From Epiperipatus broadwayi (taxonomy: Eukaryota; Onychophora; Udeonychophora; Euonychophora; Peripatidae): a stretch of DNA of 64,000 nucleotides. The stretch lies in contig JAQFVV010006722.1 in assembly GCA_028023455.1 (NCBI GenBank), positions 1 through 64,000 on the forward strand, written 5' to 3'. Made by a program: the position numbers and the translations under genes. This document shows positions 1-16,948 of the stretch, one piece after another. The notes below the pieces were generated by a model, which saw only the letters and a list, made by a program, of their open reading frames with translations, was not told the DNA's origin and did no database searches. Position 1 is the first letter of the stretch, and each line of letters starts with the position of its first letter.

Positions 1-3000
1 TAATCATAAATGAAGCTGTAGGGCATCCAAGTTTAAACCCTACAAGGTCCAGTTCTAAAAGCTTTAAACAGAGAAAGAATGGGTCAACAATTACATGCTT
101 TACTTGTTTGTGTGTTGATAGAAAGGTAATACACACATTTAAACTATTTAATATTTAAATTTTCTGTTAAAAAGCAAAGTTATAATGCATACATATAGGC
201 AATGTATGTGTAAATTATTTATTTGTTTTATATTTCAAATATTCAACATTTTAACTTTCTTTAAAACTAAGCTATGCTTGATCAATTCTAACATTTTATT
301 CTATACTTCTATTTTGCTTTTCTTTAATTATAAGTGGGATTTAAAAGTTACAGATTTAATTAAATAATTGGGTTATAATTACTAAGCTAGCAATTATATT
401 ATTTAAGGTTAGTTTATGAATGATTTGAAAGAATGAAGGATGTGTGTACATTACATACAAAATTTTACATTTCCTAAATATTGAAAGAAAAGGAAGTATT
501 AAATCTGTTAAATTATTTTTTTTGTACAATTGTTTGTTAAAAGAGGAAATCTGTTTAATCAGATATCAATCTTTGTAGCAATTTTTTTTTGTAAATAATT
601 GTTTTTCACTTTGGAAGCTTATAATGGGTCAGAACTATAATTTTTGAAATTGTCTTATCAAGATCTAAAGAAGGAAGCTCAAAGATTTGAAGTGTTACCT
701 GGATGTTAAAAGAAAAAAGAAAAAGAAAAGAAAGGAAATAAGGATTGAGTCTATTTTTTTTTTAAACAAAAGTGTCTGGAAAAAGGATTAAACTTTTCAG
801 TTGAAAAATCATTTAGTTGAAAATAAATTAGAGATCTAATTAAAACAAATTTGTCCAAAAATAGCAAGTGATGCTATCTCTGATTGGTTAAGTTAGCTAA
901 AAATTGGATATAAAAAGCTGTCTTGAATTATTATGAAGATTATTGTGATTGATTCAGATTATTAAACTATCAAATTTGAATGTTGAAAATATAAGAAATG
1001 GCGGGCTAGAAAAATTATATGTATATCCCATTTGCCGGACCATCTGGGGAAGCTGCACATCACATAGGAAAGAAAAGATGTGTCTAAAATAATATTCTAC
1101 ACCTTTCAACTGACCAGATAAATAAGATGTTTTTAATAGAAGGAAGAAAGCATTCACCTGCATTCAAAGAAGATGAATTAATCTACTGATAAATATTAAT
1201 CATCAAGTCCAATTAATTGTTCCAACAACTGATTTTAAACTCAAGAAAATTTATAAATGTGAAAACAACTGCTGTATTTCATCCACATGCTTGACAGGAA
1301 GAGAAGAAAAATTAATATAATGATTTCCAAATTGTCCACTAAAGCAAATAACCTCAATAGAGTCATCATCATTAAATAGTTATACACCTCAAGAAAGAGA
1401 TTGTTCCCACATAGTAGCTGCAGAAATATAGACAAGTTTGAACCCTTGGAAATTCGCCACAAACAAAAGATCGGTAATATGACTTTTTATATCTATTTTC
1501 TTTATGATATCAGTCTTAAGAAACATTTTAGCGATAAAGTGGTATATTTTATTTAAAGAACTTTTAAAGACTATTCAGATCAATTAAAAACAAGAATGTC
1601 TTACTAATAATAACTTTGAGCTTCATAAATGACCTTGAAAGTATGAAAATTATTTGTTTATTAATTTTACAATATTAATGTGTAAAACAATTTTTTTTTA
1701 TGGTGTTATGATTTTAGTTTTAACTGATATATTATTATTATTTTGGTTTTTAATAATATTTTGTTATTATGGGATAAAACACGCACATACATAATAATAT
1801 TTTTATATGTGTATAATTGGGAGTGAATGTGAAATAATGAGTAGTATTAGAATATTAGATTATTTTGTTTCAAGTTCAGTATAGATTTCAGCGCTTGGAA
1901 GGGAGGGGGAGAAAATAATTTAAAACTTGTTTCTAAAACTTGCTCTTTCAATTCTACTAACATTTTTTTTTATTCTATTTACATGTTGGATTTTTAAAGT
2001 ATGTGTGCTAATGAGCAGATAATATTTTTTTTTAAATACTTTTCTCATGGAGTGAAAATCATGGTCAATGTGACGTCCAACTTAATACAAAATACATTTG
2101 AAGGGAAAGGGGGAAGAACTTGAAATTAATCTGAGGATTGTAATATAATCAATTATTATTATTATTATTCATGTCAATTTTCATATTATCTAGAAATTTT
2201 TATGTATATGTTAGAAATGTAGTAATAAATATTAGTTTGTTTTATTAAACGAGGCGTATATATTTCATTAAGTGTAGTCTTTGTTAAGTGTGATTATTCA
2301 TCATCATCAATGGTTGAATATTAGTTATTTAAGATATAAGTAAATATGCTAAAATTAAGCAATAATTATGAATTTCTTTATAAAATTTAGTTTTATGTTT
2401 AGGCTTAGTCCTAGAGCTGTAGTTGAAACCCTTGTCATTATCGTTATTATTATCATCATCATCATCATCATCATCAACGTTTTAATTAATGAGCTGTTTA
2501 ACTGTTTAAAGGCCATAAATAAATATTGATTTTATAATATTTAGTGATCTCTTAGTATTATTATAACCACATCCCATCATCTATTTCATGCAAGGATGAG
2601 TGAATTGCCATCCTAAATTAGTTATATATAATCTGAGCTAGTGAACTTATAAAACTATTGAAACACATTTGTTATGCTAAGATCTGAGAAATGATTTATG
2701 TCTAATATACTCCACTTTGGTTTAAAGATGTTTTACTTTTACCTAAATATTAGTGCTTATAGTGATATGGCTCAAAAAGCAAAATCTTCCATTTTATTAT
2801 AAATAAAGTACCAAGAAGGGATTCAAACCCGGTACATGTGAAAGGTTATCAGATATAACCGTGTCTAGATTCAGATAATCTAGTGGCGCCCTGCTAGACC
2901 ATATTCACTTAGTATTTGTTTAAACATGCACTTAACATCAAACCAAGAAATGAAAGTGGATAAAACCTACTGCCTGTATACCTGAGTTATATTTTATTGA

Positions 3001-3146
3001 ATTACTAGTGTACTCACTTCACGTGATTTCATATATACATTTCATATAATACTGGTTATTAATAATTTGATCAACCTTTAATCTTGATATTTGAACTCCT
3101 TCACTTATATGGTAATATCTTTTTGAACTCATTTATTTATGTTACA
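1..3146 (+). repeat. E1 5' LTR (first ~87 bases outside window)
   Basis: Direct repeat of 7376-10543. It ends in GTTACA at 3141-3146, followed by one base and a TGG-starting primer binding site. The LTR contains ATC/TCA-type short repeats near 2450, an antisense tRNA-like segment (2806-2905) and a G-rich tract near 1890. Short open frames in it recur in the other LTR and are not credible genes. Confidence 0.88.
2806..2905 (-). other. tRNA-like / Pol III A-box and B-box segment inside E1 LTR
   Basis: On the minus strand TGGTCTAGCAGG (complement of 2890-2901) fits a Pol III A box, and about 60 nt further GGGTTTGAATCCC (complement of 2818-2830) fits a B box. Between them lie a self-complementary arm with an anticodon-stem appearance (near 2865-2885) and another (near 2844-2860) like a long variable arm. 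It could be a tRNA-derived SINE head captured in the LTR or a chance similarity. The other LTR carries it at about 10177-10277 (boxes 10190-10202 and 10262-10273). Confidence 0.4.
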
Positions 3147-3147
3147 A

Positions 3148-3166
3148 TGGACACCCAACTGGGGCC
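3148..3166 (+). promoter_or_regulatory. E1 primer binding site (candidate)
   Basis: TGGACACCCAACTGGGGCC starts one base after the end of the 5' LTR, where minus-strand priming by a tRNA is expected. The CCCAAC and GGGGC parts resemble the tRNA-Lys-type PBS of many Ty3/gypsy elements but do not match it fully; the primer tRNA is not established. Confidence 0.65.
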
Positions 3167-3726
3167 TGATATTTTACCATATACCTGAAAAAGAGAGTCT
3201 ATAGAATGATGGGAGATGTGTGGTTAAAAATAGAGAAATTTTTTTTAGTAAAATTTTTTTTTTTCAGTAAAAATTTTTTTTTGTCTTACAAAATTTTCTT
3301 GGCCAAACAGTCTTATTTTAGATGATGATGTTTAATATGATTTAATTTTTCATTGATGATGATAAAATGGGTACAGCCATAAAACAGCTTAGTTTTTTTT
3401 TTATCAATTTTGAAAATAGAGATGAATATCACAACTTAAGACAAAGGTGAAATAAATAATAGATTTTTTTTTGTGGAACATTAAAATGATTTATTGCCAG
3501 ATAGGATAGGCATAGTAATAGTGATGAATTATGGAATAGTAGTCTCATGTGTGTTTGGGGAGTTCATTTTGTAAAAAGTCTATGATTTTAGAGGTTTGAT
3601 TGGATGGTTGATCGTTGGAGTTTGGTTGGTTAGATTGCAGTGTTGATGATGAGTGGAGAGTTTTGTCATTGCCTTGAGAATGCTATGTATTTCGTGTAAC
3701 TTATGAATGATCAAACCCATTCACTG

Positions 3727-4012
3727 CTCCAACCCAATTTATATGTTATCTTTATTTTATCATGAAGCAGTTAACAGCAGACCTGCCATGATATCAGCCT
3801 ATAAGTCTCCAAGAGAGAGAGCATGGCATAGTTTTCCAATCCAGTTATATGTTATTCTTATGTTATCATGAAGCAGTTAACAGCAGTCCTGCCATGATAT
3901 CAGCCTATAAGTCTCCAAGAGAGAGAGAGCAAGGTTTCGTTTTTGTAGTCTATAATAAGCAGGGCATTCCTTGATACTTGCCACATAAGACTCCAAGAGA
4001 GAGAGCAAGGCA
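3727..4012 (+). repeat. Tandem repeat (~109 bp, about 2.5 copies) in the E1 leader
   Basis: Two near-identical units (about 3727-3835 and 3836-3944) run from a CCAA(C/T)CCA start through ATCATGAAGCAGTTAACAGC to CTCCAAGAGAGAGAGCA. A third, degraded unit follows (about 3945-4012). They lie between the PBS and the ORF, where packaging or translation-control sequences of retroelements usually lie; no function can be assigned. Confidence 0.75.
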
Positions 4013-4474
4013 TTGTTTATCTATTTTAGCCCCTAAGACTTAATACATCTTTTATTGCAACAGAGTTTGCTTCATTTAATCAAGGGTTGTGGTAGTTAAT
4101 AGTGATCGAATTGGGATGATCTTCTGAGTGCTCGTGATGCATTGTGTGATTATAGTGCTGTGACTGAATTCTTTTATTTATCTCAAGATTGTGAACTGCT
4201 AGTCATTCTGTGGACTGTCAATATCTGTCGGATTTCTGGGAGAATGGATGAATGTATAATTTGGGCTATTACAGACAGACATGCACTATATAGATTATTG
4301 TTGTGTAGTTCATTAAATAAGGATATTAAAATTTTTTTTTTGTTGTATTTGTAAATGCATAATAAGGTGAAAATCAAATCAGTCAGTTGGTCAGAATAGG
4401 TGTCAGACAGGGAGAAGATGTGTGGATTTTTGATGGTCAGGGAAGTACAGATGGGATATATATAGTTTTATAAC

Positions 4475-6979
4475 ATGAGTGAACTAAATTATAGTATGGA
4501 AGAGGTTATGGAAGAGGAAGGTGCCCCAATACCAGGAATCAGTGATCGTTTTCATACTGAAGAAGAGGATGGGGAGGTTTTCTTAAAAACACAAGAGGAA
4601 AGAGAGGAAGTAGAGGAAGATGCCTGTAATGTTAGTAGCAATAATACGGCCTCAAGTGTGGAAGTAGATGAGGAGTCAGAAGTGGGCCAGGCTCAGATAA
4701 CAAAGATGGCATCATCAGACATGGACATGATAATGCAGATGTTCAAAAGTCTAAGAGAAGATAGTAAGCACAGGATAATAAGCATAGAGAGTCTAAGAGA
4801 AGATAGTAAGCACAGTATAATAAATATAGAGAGTCTAAGAGAAGATAGTAAGCACAGTATAATAAATATAGAAAGTCTAAGAGAGGATAGTAAGCAAAAT
4901 ATGATAAATCTAGAACAAAAGATAGAGAAAAATATAGAAAGTCTAAGAGAAGATAGTAAGCAAAGGATGGAAAATCTAGAACAAAAGATAGGTCAATCTA
5001 TGGAGAAAAGTATAGAAGGTTTAAGGGTAAATCTAGAGAACTCTATTGACAATAACAACCAAATGATCATAGCTTTGGAAACTAGGATAGAAGGGTCCAA
5101 TATAGAGTGTAAAAATAGGTTTGTGTCATTAGAGGAGAGGATAGAAGGAGTGTGTAGGTCTATGGAAGTCACCAAACAGGAGGGCTGTCAGGGACTACAG
5201 TCATTAAAGGCTCAAGTGGAGCAGTCTATCGAAGAAAATAAGAGAGAAATTGAATTAGTTAGGAATGAGGTCCATGGTTTGGTCTCCCAATCCATATCAG
5301 AATGCATAGAAAAGAATGCCGAAATAACTTCTGCAGGAATTCATATTAGATTAGAGGAGGTGGTAGCCAAAGTGGACTCATATAAGGAAGCCACTTTGGG
5401 CTGTGTAGATCAAACCCTCACTATGAAAAATAAGTTTAGTGGCTTAGAAAAGGAAATACGAGAAGTTAAGGGAAGCATGGCCAATGAGTGTGTACAAATT
5501 GACCAAAATCTTAGGAAAGAATTGGGGAAACAAATGGATAGCTTTAGGGAGGAGATAGTAAAAAGGGACAAGTCAAGTTCTTTAGAAGAGGGATCCAGAA
5601 TGAATCAACATGAATTGGGTGTTATGTTGGAAAAGGTTGAGGAGAACCAGAAGGCCTATGTTGTGGAATACATAAACCCCAAGATGGATGATCTCTACCA
5701 GAAAATAGGGGAATTAAAAGATCGTATTAATGTAGGGCTGCAGGATCAGTCAAACCCAAATTCAAGGCAAAATGATGTTAGCATCAGTCCAGATGACTGT
5801 AGGGATAGCTCAGAACAGAGTCAGTCAGAGAAAAGGATGCCTACTTTAGTTAACAATCCACAAGGTGAAAAAGAAGTAGAAAGGCCGATATTAGCCATAA
5901 TACCAAATCTCCCAGTAAAGAAAGTAAATGAGATGATGACCAAAGAGCAGATTGGGATAGATCATGAAGTGAAAAGAAGGAAAAGAGAGTTGGAGGAAAA
6001 ACTTCATGCATCCGATAAGATGATTGATTTAAGAGAGGCAATAAGGGAGATGAAACCAGATATTTTAGAAAGAGAGCAAAAGTTTCAACAGTCTGTAGTT
6101 CTCAATCTAGTAACAAACCAGCATGTGTGGTTTCAAAAATCTGTCTTCTTAAATAGATTGGAGATACCTTATATATGGTATAGAGAGGCAATCTCTCTGA
6201 AAAATGTAAATGTCCAAATCTCTCTGAAAAATTCAACTGCTCTGGAAAAGTCAAAAATAAGTTATATCTGGTACAGAGAGGCAATCTCTCTGAAAAATGT
6301 AAATGTCCAGTGTGTATCAGACAGAGAATCAATCTCTCTGAAAAATTTAAATGCTCTGGAAAAGTTAAATGTGCCTTATATATGGTACAAAGAGTCAACC
6401 TTTCTAGAAAATTTAAAAATAAATTGTATATGGCTCAGAGAATCAATCTCTCTGGAAGATGTAAGGATAAATGATATCTGGTATAAAAAGCCAACCTCTC
6501 TAGAAAACTTCAATGTGCCTTATATATGGTACAAAGAGTCCACCTTTTTAGAGAGTTTAAAAATAAATTATACATGGCACAGAGAGTCAATCTCTCTGAA
6601 GAGTTTAAATGTCCATTATATATGGTACAAAGAATCCACCTTTCTAGAAAATTTAAAAATAAATTATACGTGGCCCAGAGAATCAATCTCTCTGGAAGAT
6701 TTAAGGATGAATTATATATGGTACAGAGAGTCGATCTTTCTGGAAAGTTTAAAAATAAAGTATGTATGGTATAGAGAGTCAATCTCTCTAAAGAACTTCA
6801 AGGCATATTACATAAGGTACCAAGAGTCCATATTTCTAAATGGAGTTTGTAATAGGAGGTTATATAAAATAAATCCTCCAGATATGTTTTATAAATATCC
6901 AGTCAAGATGAAAAATGGAAATATTAAAAAGGGACTGGATGTACAGGTGCATTTTTATGCAGACCACAATATGGTTTGA
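4475..6979 (+). CDS. E1 834-residue protein: coiled coil plus 16-residue tandem-repeat domain
   Basis: A single uninterrupted ORF, exceptional in this AT-rich window, occupies the gag position of the E1 element. Residues 1-85 are acidic. Residues 92-181 hold at least five copies of a 14-residue (two-heptad) repeat beginning SLREDSK, and the segment to about residue 430 stays strongly coiled-coil-like (E/K/R-rich, regular hydrophobic spacing). Residues ~435-545 are a polar linker and a very charged helix (KRRKRELEEK). From residue 550 to about 795 follow ~15 units of 16 residues with the pattern (Y/H)-I-W-Y-(R/K)-E-S, S/F-L, L-K/N-I/V-N. I see no capsid WW motif, zinc knuckle, protease or RT motif. 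It is probably a Gag-derived, rearranged protein of a non-autonomous element; its function is unknown. The start ATG is the first in frame and directly begins the acidic segment. Confidence 0.72.
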   Translation: MSELNYSMEEVMEEEGAPIPGISDRFHTEEEDGEVFLKTQEEREEVEEDACNVSSNNTASSVEVDEESEVGQAQITKMASSDMDMIMQMFKSLREDSKHRIISIESLREDSKHSIINIESLREDSKHSIINIESLREDSKQNMINLEQKIEKNIESLREDSKQRMENLEQKIGQSMEKSIEGLRVNLENSIDNNNQMIIALETRIEGSNIECKNRFVSLEERIEGVCRSMEVTKQEGCQGLQSLKAQVEQSIEENKREIELVRNEVHGLVSQSISECIEKNAEITSAGIHIRLEEVVAKVDSYKEATLGCVDQTLTMKNKFSGLEKEIREVKGSMANECVQIDQNLRKELGKQMDSFREEIVKRDKSSSLEEGSRMNQHELGVMLEKVEENQKAYVVEYINPKMDDLYQKIGELKDRINVGLQDQSNPNSRQNDVSISPDDCRDSSEQSQSEKRMPTLVNNPQGEKEVERPILAIIPNLPVKKVNEMMTKEQIGIDHEVKRRKRELEEKLHASDKMIDLREAIREMKPDILEREQKFQQSVVLNLVTNQHVWFQKSVFLNRLEIPYIWYREAISLKNVNVQISLKNSTALEKSKISYIWYREAISLKNVNVQCVSDRESISLKNLNALEKLNVPYIWYKESTFLENLKINCIWLRESISLEDVRINDIWYKKPTSLENFNVPYIWYKESTFLESLKINYTWHRESISLKSLNVHYIWYKESTFLENLKINYTWPRESISLEDLRMNYIWYRESIFLESLKIKYVWYRESISLKNFKAYYIRYQESIFLNGVCNRRLYKINPPDMFYKYPVKMKNGNIKKGLDVQVHFYADHNMV
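6122..6860 (+). repeat. Coding minisatellite, ~48-bp unit, ~15 copies
   Basis: The DNA encoding the 16-residue repeats of the 834-residue ORF. Units alternate between an ESTFLEN-type and an ESISLE/KN-type, so there is a ~96-bp higher-order period. One unit is partly deleted near 6216-6260 and one is extended near 6310-6375. The unit length is a multiple of three, so copy gain or loss leaves the frame open. The same periodicity keeps other frames open on both strands (minus 6102-6398 and 6510-6782, plus 6526-6774); those are shadows. Confidence 0.9.
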
Positions 6980-7103
6980 AAAGAAAAAGCCATTCCAAAT
7001 TACCAAGAAAATAGGAGAGAATGCCTTTATGCTTGCTGCTCTTGATGGGAATAAGGGGACCTATAATGCTAGGAGTTTGATCCCTTATACTTCAGCAGAA
7101 TAG
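6975..7103 (+). pseudogene. Integrase C-terminal tail remnant (pol relic)
   Basis: In a different frame from the 834-residue ORF and overlapping its last codons, the translation FEKKKPFQITKKIGENAFML followed by DGNKGTYNARSLIPY has the pattern of the C-terminal end of Ty3/gypsy-type integrase (pF.v.k.g.naf.L ... g.yn.r.L.pY). A stop follows at the expected distance before the purine tract and 3' LTR. This is all that remains of pol and shows that E1 descends from an autonomous element by internal deletion. Confidence 0.65.
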
Positions 7104-7273
7104 CCTGGCAAAGATCTCCAAATAAATTATTTTTTTTTAATGAAAGATATATTTACCAGTAGTTAATTTTTTTTATATATATATATTATAAGTGTTTATT
7201 ATTATTAGTGTATTTATTAGTTAGGATTTTTTTTTTAAATATAGTTAAAACAAAAGTGCTGATGATTTTATCC

Positions 7274-7287
7274 GAAGGGGGAGAAAG
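7274..7287 (+). promoter_or_regulatory. E1 polypurine tract
   Basis: GAAGGGGGAGAAAG lies one base before the TG that starts the 3' LTR, the position of the plus-strand primer in LTR retroelements. Confidence 0.75.
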
Positions 7288-7288
7288 T

Positions 7289-10200
7289 TGTGCCATTACA
7301 ATTTAGTCACTAGCTAAATTTATAGTAATGTGCATGTAAGAAAGTGTAAAACAAAATCATCATCACATTTTTATATAATCATAAATGAAGCTGTAGGGCA
7401 TCCAAGTTTAAACCCTACAAGGTCCAGTTCTAAAAGCTTTAAACAGAGAAAGAATGGGTCAACAATTACATGCTTTACTTGTTTGTGTGTTGATAGAAAG
7501 GTAATACACACATTTAAACTATTTAATATTTAAATTTTCTGTTAAAAAGCAAAGTTATAATGCATACATATAGGCAATGTATGTGTAAATTATTTATTTG
7601 TTTTATATTTCAAATATTCAACATTTTAACTTTCTTTAAAACTAAGCTATGCTTGATCAATTCTAACATTTTATTCTATACTTCTATTTTGCTTTTCTTT
7701 AATTATAAGTGGGATTTAAAAGTTACAGATTTAATTAAATAATTGGGTTATAATTACTAAGCTAGCAATTATATTATTTAAGGTTAGTTTATGAATGATT
7801 TGAAAGAATGAAGGATGTGTGTACATTACATACAAAATTTTACATTTCCTAAATATTGAAAGAAAAGGAAGTATTAAATCTGTTAAATTATTTTTTTTGT
7901 ACAATTGTTTGTTAAAAGAGGAAATCTGTTTAATCAGATATCAATCTTTGTAGCAATTTTTTTTTGTAAATAATTGTTTTTCACTTTGGAAGCTTATAAT
8001 GGGTCAGAACTATAATTTTTGAAATTGTCTTATCAAGATCTAAAGAAGGAAGCTCAAAGATTTGAAGTGTTACCTGGATGTTAAAAGAAAAAAGAAAAAG
8101 AAAAGAAAGGAAATAAGGATTGAGTCTATTTTTTTTTTTAAACAAAAGTGTCTGGAAAAAGGATTAAACTTTTCAGTTGAAAAATCATTTAGTTGAAAAT
8201 AAATTAGAGATCTAATTAAAACAAATTTGTCCAAAAATAGCAAGTGATGCTATCTCTGATTGGTTAAGTTAGCTAAAAATTGGATATAAAAAGCTGTCTT
8301 GAATTATTATGAAGATTATTGTGATTGATTCAGATTATTAAACTATCAAATTTGAATGTTGAAAATATAAGAAATGGCGGGCTAGAAAAATTATATGTAT
8401 ATCCCATTTGCCGGACCATCTGGGGAAGCTGCACATCACATAGGAAAGAAAAGATGTGTCTAAATAATATTCTACACCTTTCAACTGACCAGATAAATAA
8501 GATGTTTTTAATAGAAGGAAGAAAGCATTCACCTGCATTCAAAGAAGATGAATTAATCTACTGATAAATATTAATCATCAAGTCCAATTAATTGTTCCAA
8601 CAACTGATTTTAAACTCAAGAAAATTTATAAATGTGAAAACAACTGCTGTATTTCATCCACATGCTTGACAGGAAGAGAAGAAAAATTAATATAATGATT
8701 TCCAAATTGTCCACTAAAGCAAATAACCTCAATAGAGTCATCATCATTAAATAGTTATACACCTCAAGAAAGAGATTGTTCCCACATAGTAGCTGCAGAA
8801 ATATAGACAAGTTTGAACCCTTGGAAATTCGCCACAAACAAAAGATCGGTAATATGACTTTTTATATCTATTTTCTTTATGATATCAGTCTTAAGAAACA
8901 TTTTAGCGATAAAGTGGTATATTTTTATTTAAAGAACTTTTAAAGACTATTCAGATCGATTAAAACAAGAATGTCTTACTAAAAATAACTTTGAGCTTCA
9001 TAAATGACCTTGAAAGTATGAAAATTATTTGTTTATTAATTTTACAATATTAATGTGTAAAACAATTTTTTTTTATGGTGTTATGATTTTAGTTTTAACT
9101 GATATATTATTATTATTTTGGTTTTTAATAATATTTTGTTATTATGGGATAAAACACGCACATACATAATAATATTTTTATATGTGTATAATTGGGAGTG
9201 AATGTGAAATAATGAGTAGTATTAGAATATTAGATTATTTTGTTTCAAGTTCAGTATAGATTTCAGCGCTTGGAAGAGAGGGGGAGAAAATAATTTAAAA
9301 CTTGTTTCTAAAACTTGCTCTTTCAATTCTACTAACATTTTTTTTTATTCTATTTACATGTTGGATTTTTAAAGTATGTGTGCTAATGAGCAGATAATAT
9401 TTTTTTTTAAATACTTTTCTCATGGAGTGAAAATCATGGTCAATGTGACGTCCAACTTAATACAAAATACATTTGAAGGGAAAGGGGGAGGAACGTGAAA
9501 TTAATCTGAGGATTGTAATATAATCAATTATTATTATTATTATTCATGTCAATTTTCATATTATCTAGAAATTTTTATGTATATGTTAGAAATGTAGTAA
9601 TAAATATTAGTTTGTTTTATTAAACGAGGCGTATATATTTCATTAAGTGTAGTCTTTGTTAAGTGTGATTATTCATCATCATCAATGGTTGAATATTAGT
9701 TATTTAAGATATAAGTAAATATGCTAAAATTAAGCAATAATTATGAATTTCTTTATAAAATTTAGTTTTATGTTTAGGCTTAGTCCTAGAGCTGTAGTTG
9801 AAACCCTTGTCATTATCGTTATTATTATCATCATCATCATCATCATCAACGTTTTAATTAATGAGCTGTTTAACTGTTTAAAGGCCATAAATAAATATTG
9901 ATTTTATAATATTTAGTGATCTCTTAGTATTATTATAACCACATCCCATCATCTATTTCATGCAAGGATGAGTGAATTGCCATCCTAAATTAGTTATATA
10001 TAATCTGAGCTAGTAAACTTATAAAACTATTGAAACACATTTGTTATGCTAAGATCTGAGAAATGATTTATGTCTAATATACTCCACTTTGGTTTAAAGA
10101 TGTTTTACTTTTACCTAAATATTAGTGCTTATAGTGATATGGCTCAAAAAGCAAAATCTTCCATTTTATTATAAATAAAGTACCAAGAAGGGATTCAAAC

Positions 10201-10540
10201 CCGGTACATGTGAAAGGTTATCAGATATAACCGTGTCTAGATTCAGATAATCTAGTGGCGCCCTGCTAGACCATATTCACTTAGTATTTGTTTAAACATG
10301 CACTTAACATCAAACCAAGAAATGAAAGTGGATAAAACCTACTGCCTGTATACCTGAGTTATATTTTATTGAAATTACTAGTGTACTCACCTCACGTGAT
10401 TTCATAATACATTTCATATAATACTGGTTATTAATAATTTGATCAACCTTTAATTCTTGATATTTGAACCTTTACTTATGATCATTCTATGGACTACTCA
10501 GGTATGGTAATATCTTTTTTTTGAACTCATTTATTAGGTT

Positions 10541-10543
<3 letters not shown>
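7289..10543 (+). repeat. E1 3' LTR
   Basis: Starts TGTGCCATTAC after the polypurine tract and ends GGTTACA, where (TA)n begins at once. It is 3255 bp, very long for an LTR. Compared with the 5' LTR it has scattered single-base changes and a small rearranged stretch near 10465-10505. Confidence 0.88.

Positions 10544-10618
<75 letters not shown>
10544..10618. repeat. (TA)n microsatellite at the E1 3' junction
   Basis: About 37 TA units begin at the last base of the E1 LTR, so the element appears to have inserted into the tract. Confidence 0.97.
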
Positions 10619-16092
<5,474 letters not shown>

Positions 16093-16948
16093 AAAAAATA
16101 AATCCTAGATATAGTAAAATATATTTATCTAACAACAAAATGATATATGACAATAGCTGTAATATAGTCATATAATCATAACATATAAAAATAATATATA
16201 AAAGCTTTTTTCAGCAAATTTTAAATTTTTGCCATTTTCAATATGTCTTAACTACAAAAATAACCTATATTGCATACATAGTGACATCTACTGGCTCTAT
16301 ACAAAATTAACACGGGCCTATAATTTATGCTTATATATCTTTATAATAACACATATTATACAACCCTCCATTCATTTTTCATTATCCAATTATTAGTTAA
16401 ATCAATTGACATTTTATAAATGTTCATACAATTATTTCTGTTATAATTAATGTAATTGGTTTCATATATCTTCCTTCTATTAATTTCTTTAATATAGTTT
16501 AATGGACATAGAGTAGATTGTGTTAAGAATATAAGTTTATTAAATTATATTAAAGAAATTAATAGAAGGAAGATATATGAAACCAATTACATTAATTATA
16601 ACAGAAATAATTGTATGAACATTTATAAAACGTCAATTAATTTCACTAATAATTGGATAATGAAAAATGAATGGAGGGTTGTATGTGTTATTATAAAGAT
16701 ATTTAAGCGTAAATTATAGGCTTGTGTTAATTTTATATAGAGCCAGTAGATGTCACTATGTATGCAATATAGGTTATTTTTGTAGTTAAGACATATTGAA
16801 AAGATCAAAATTTTAAAATTTGCCGAAAAGAGCTTTTATATATTATTTTTATATGTTATGATTATATGACTATATTATAGCTATTGTCATATATTATTTT
16901 GTTGTTAGATAAAAATATTTTATTATATCTAGGATTTATTTTTAATTT
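16093..16948. repeat. Large palindrome made of two inverted Penelope-like 3' ends
   Basis: Left arm 16093-16501 is the reverse complement of 16542-16948, with a ~40-bp spacer. The right arm, read on plus from about 16530, encodes NYIKEINRRKIYETNYI followed by N-CMNIYKTSIN. This matches the tail of the Penelope-like relic at 25780-26215 (NYIKDPKRRQIYETFYI, then N-CMDIYKTSIN). The structure is two PLE 3' fragments joined head to head, a known habit of Penelope-like elements. Confidence 0.7.

Larger units (their letters stand above)
1..10543 (+). mobile_element. E1: non-autonomous LTR retrotransposon with ~3.25-kb LTRs
   Basis: Window bases 1-3146 are repeated almost identically at 7376-10543. 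Between the copies, in the right order, lie a primer-binding-site-like sequence (3148-3166), a leader with tandem repeats, one long ORF (4475-6979), an integrase tail remnant (6975-7103) and a purine-rich tract (7274-7287). This is the plan of an LTR retrotransposon on the plus strand. By eye the LTRs differ at only about a dozen to twenty places plus one small indel cluster near the 3' end, so the insertion is recent. The first ~87 bases of the 5' LTR lie before the window. No protease, reverse transcriptase, RNase H or integrase core can be found, so the copy is non-autonomous. Confidence 0.88.
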
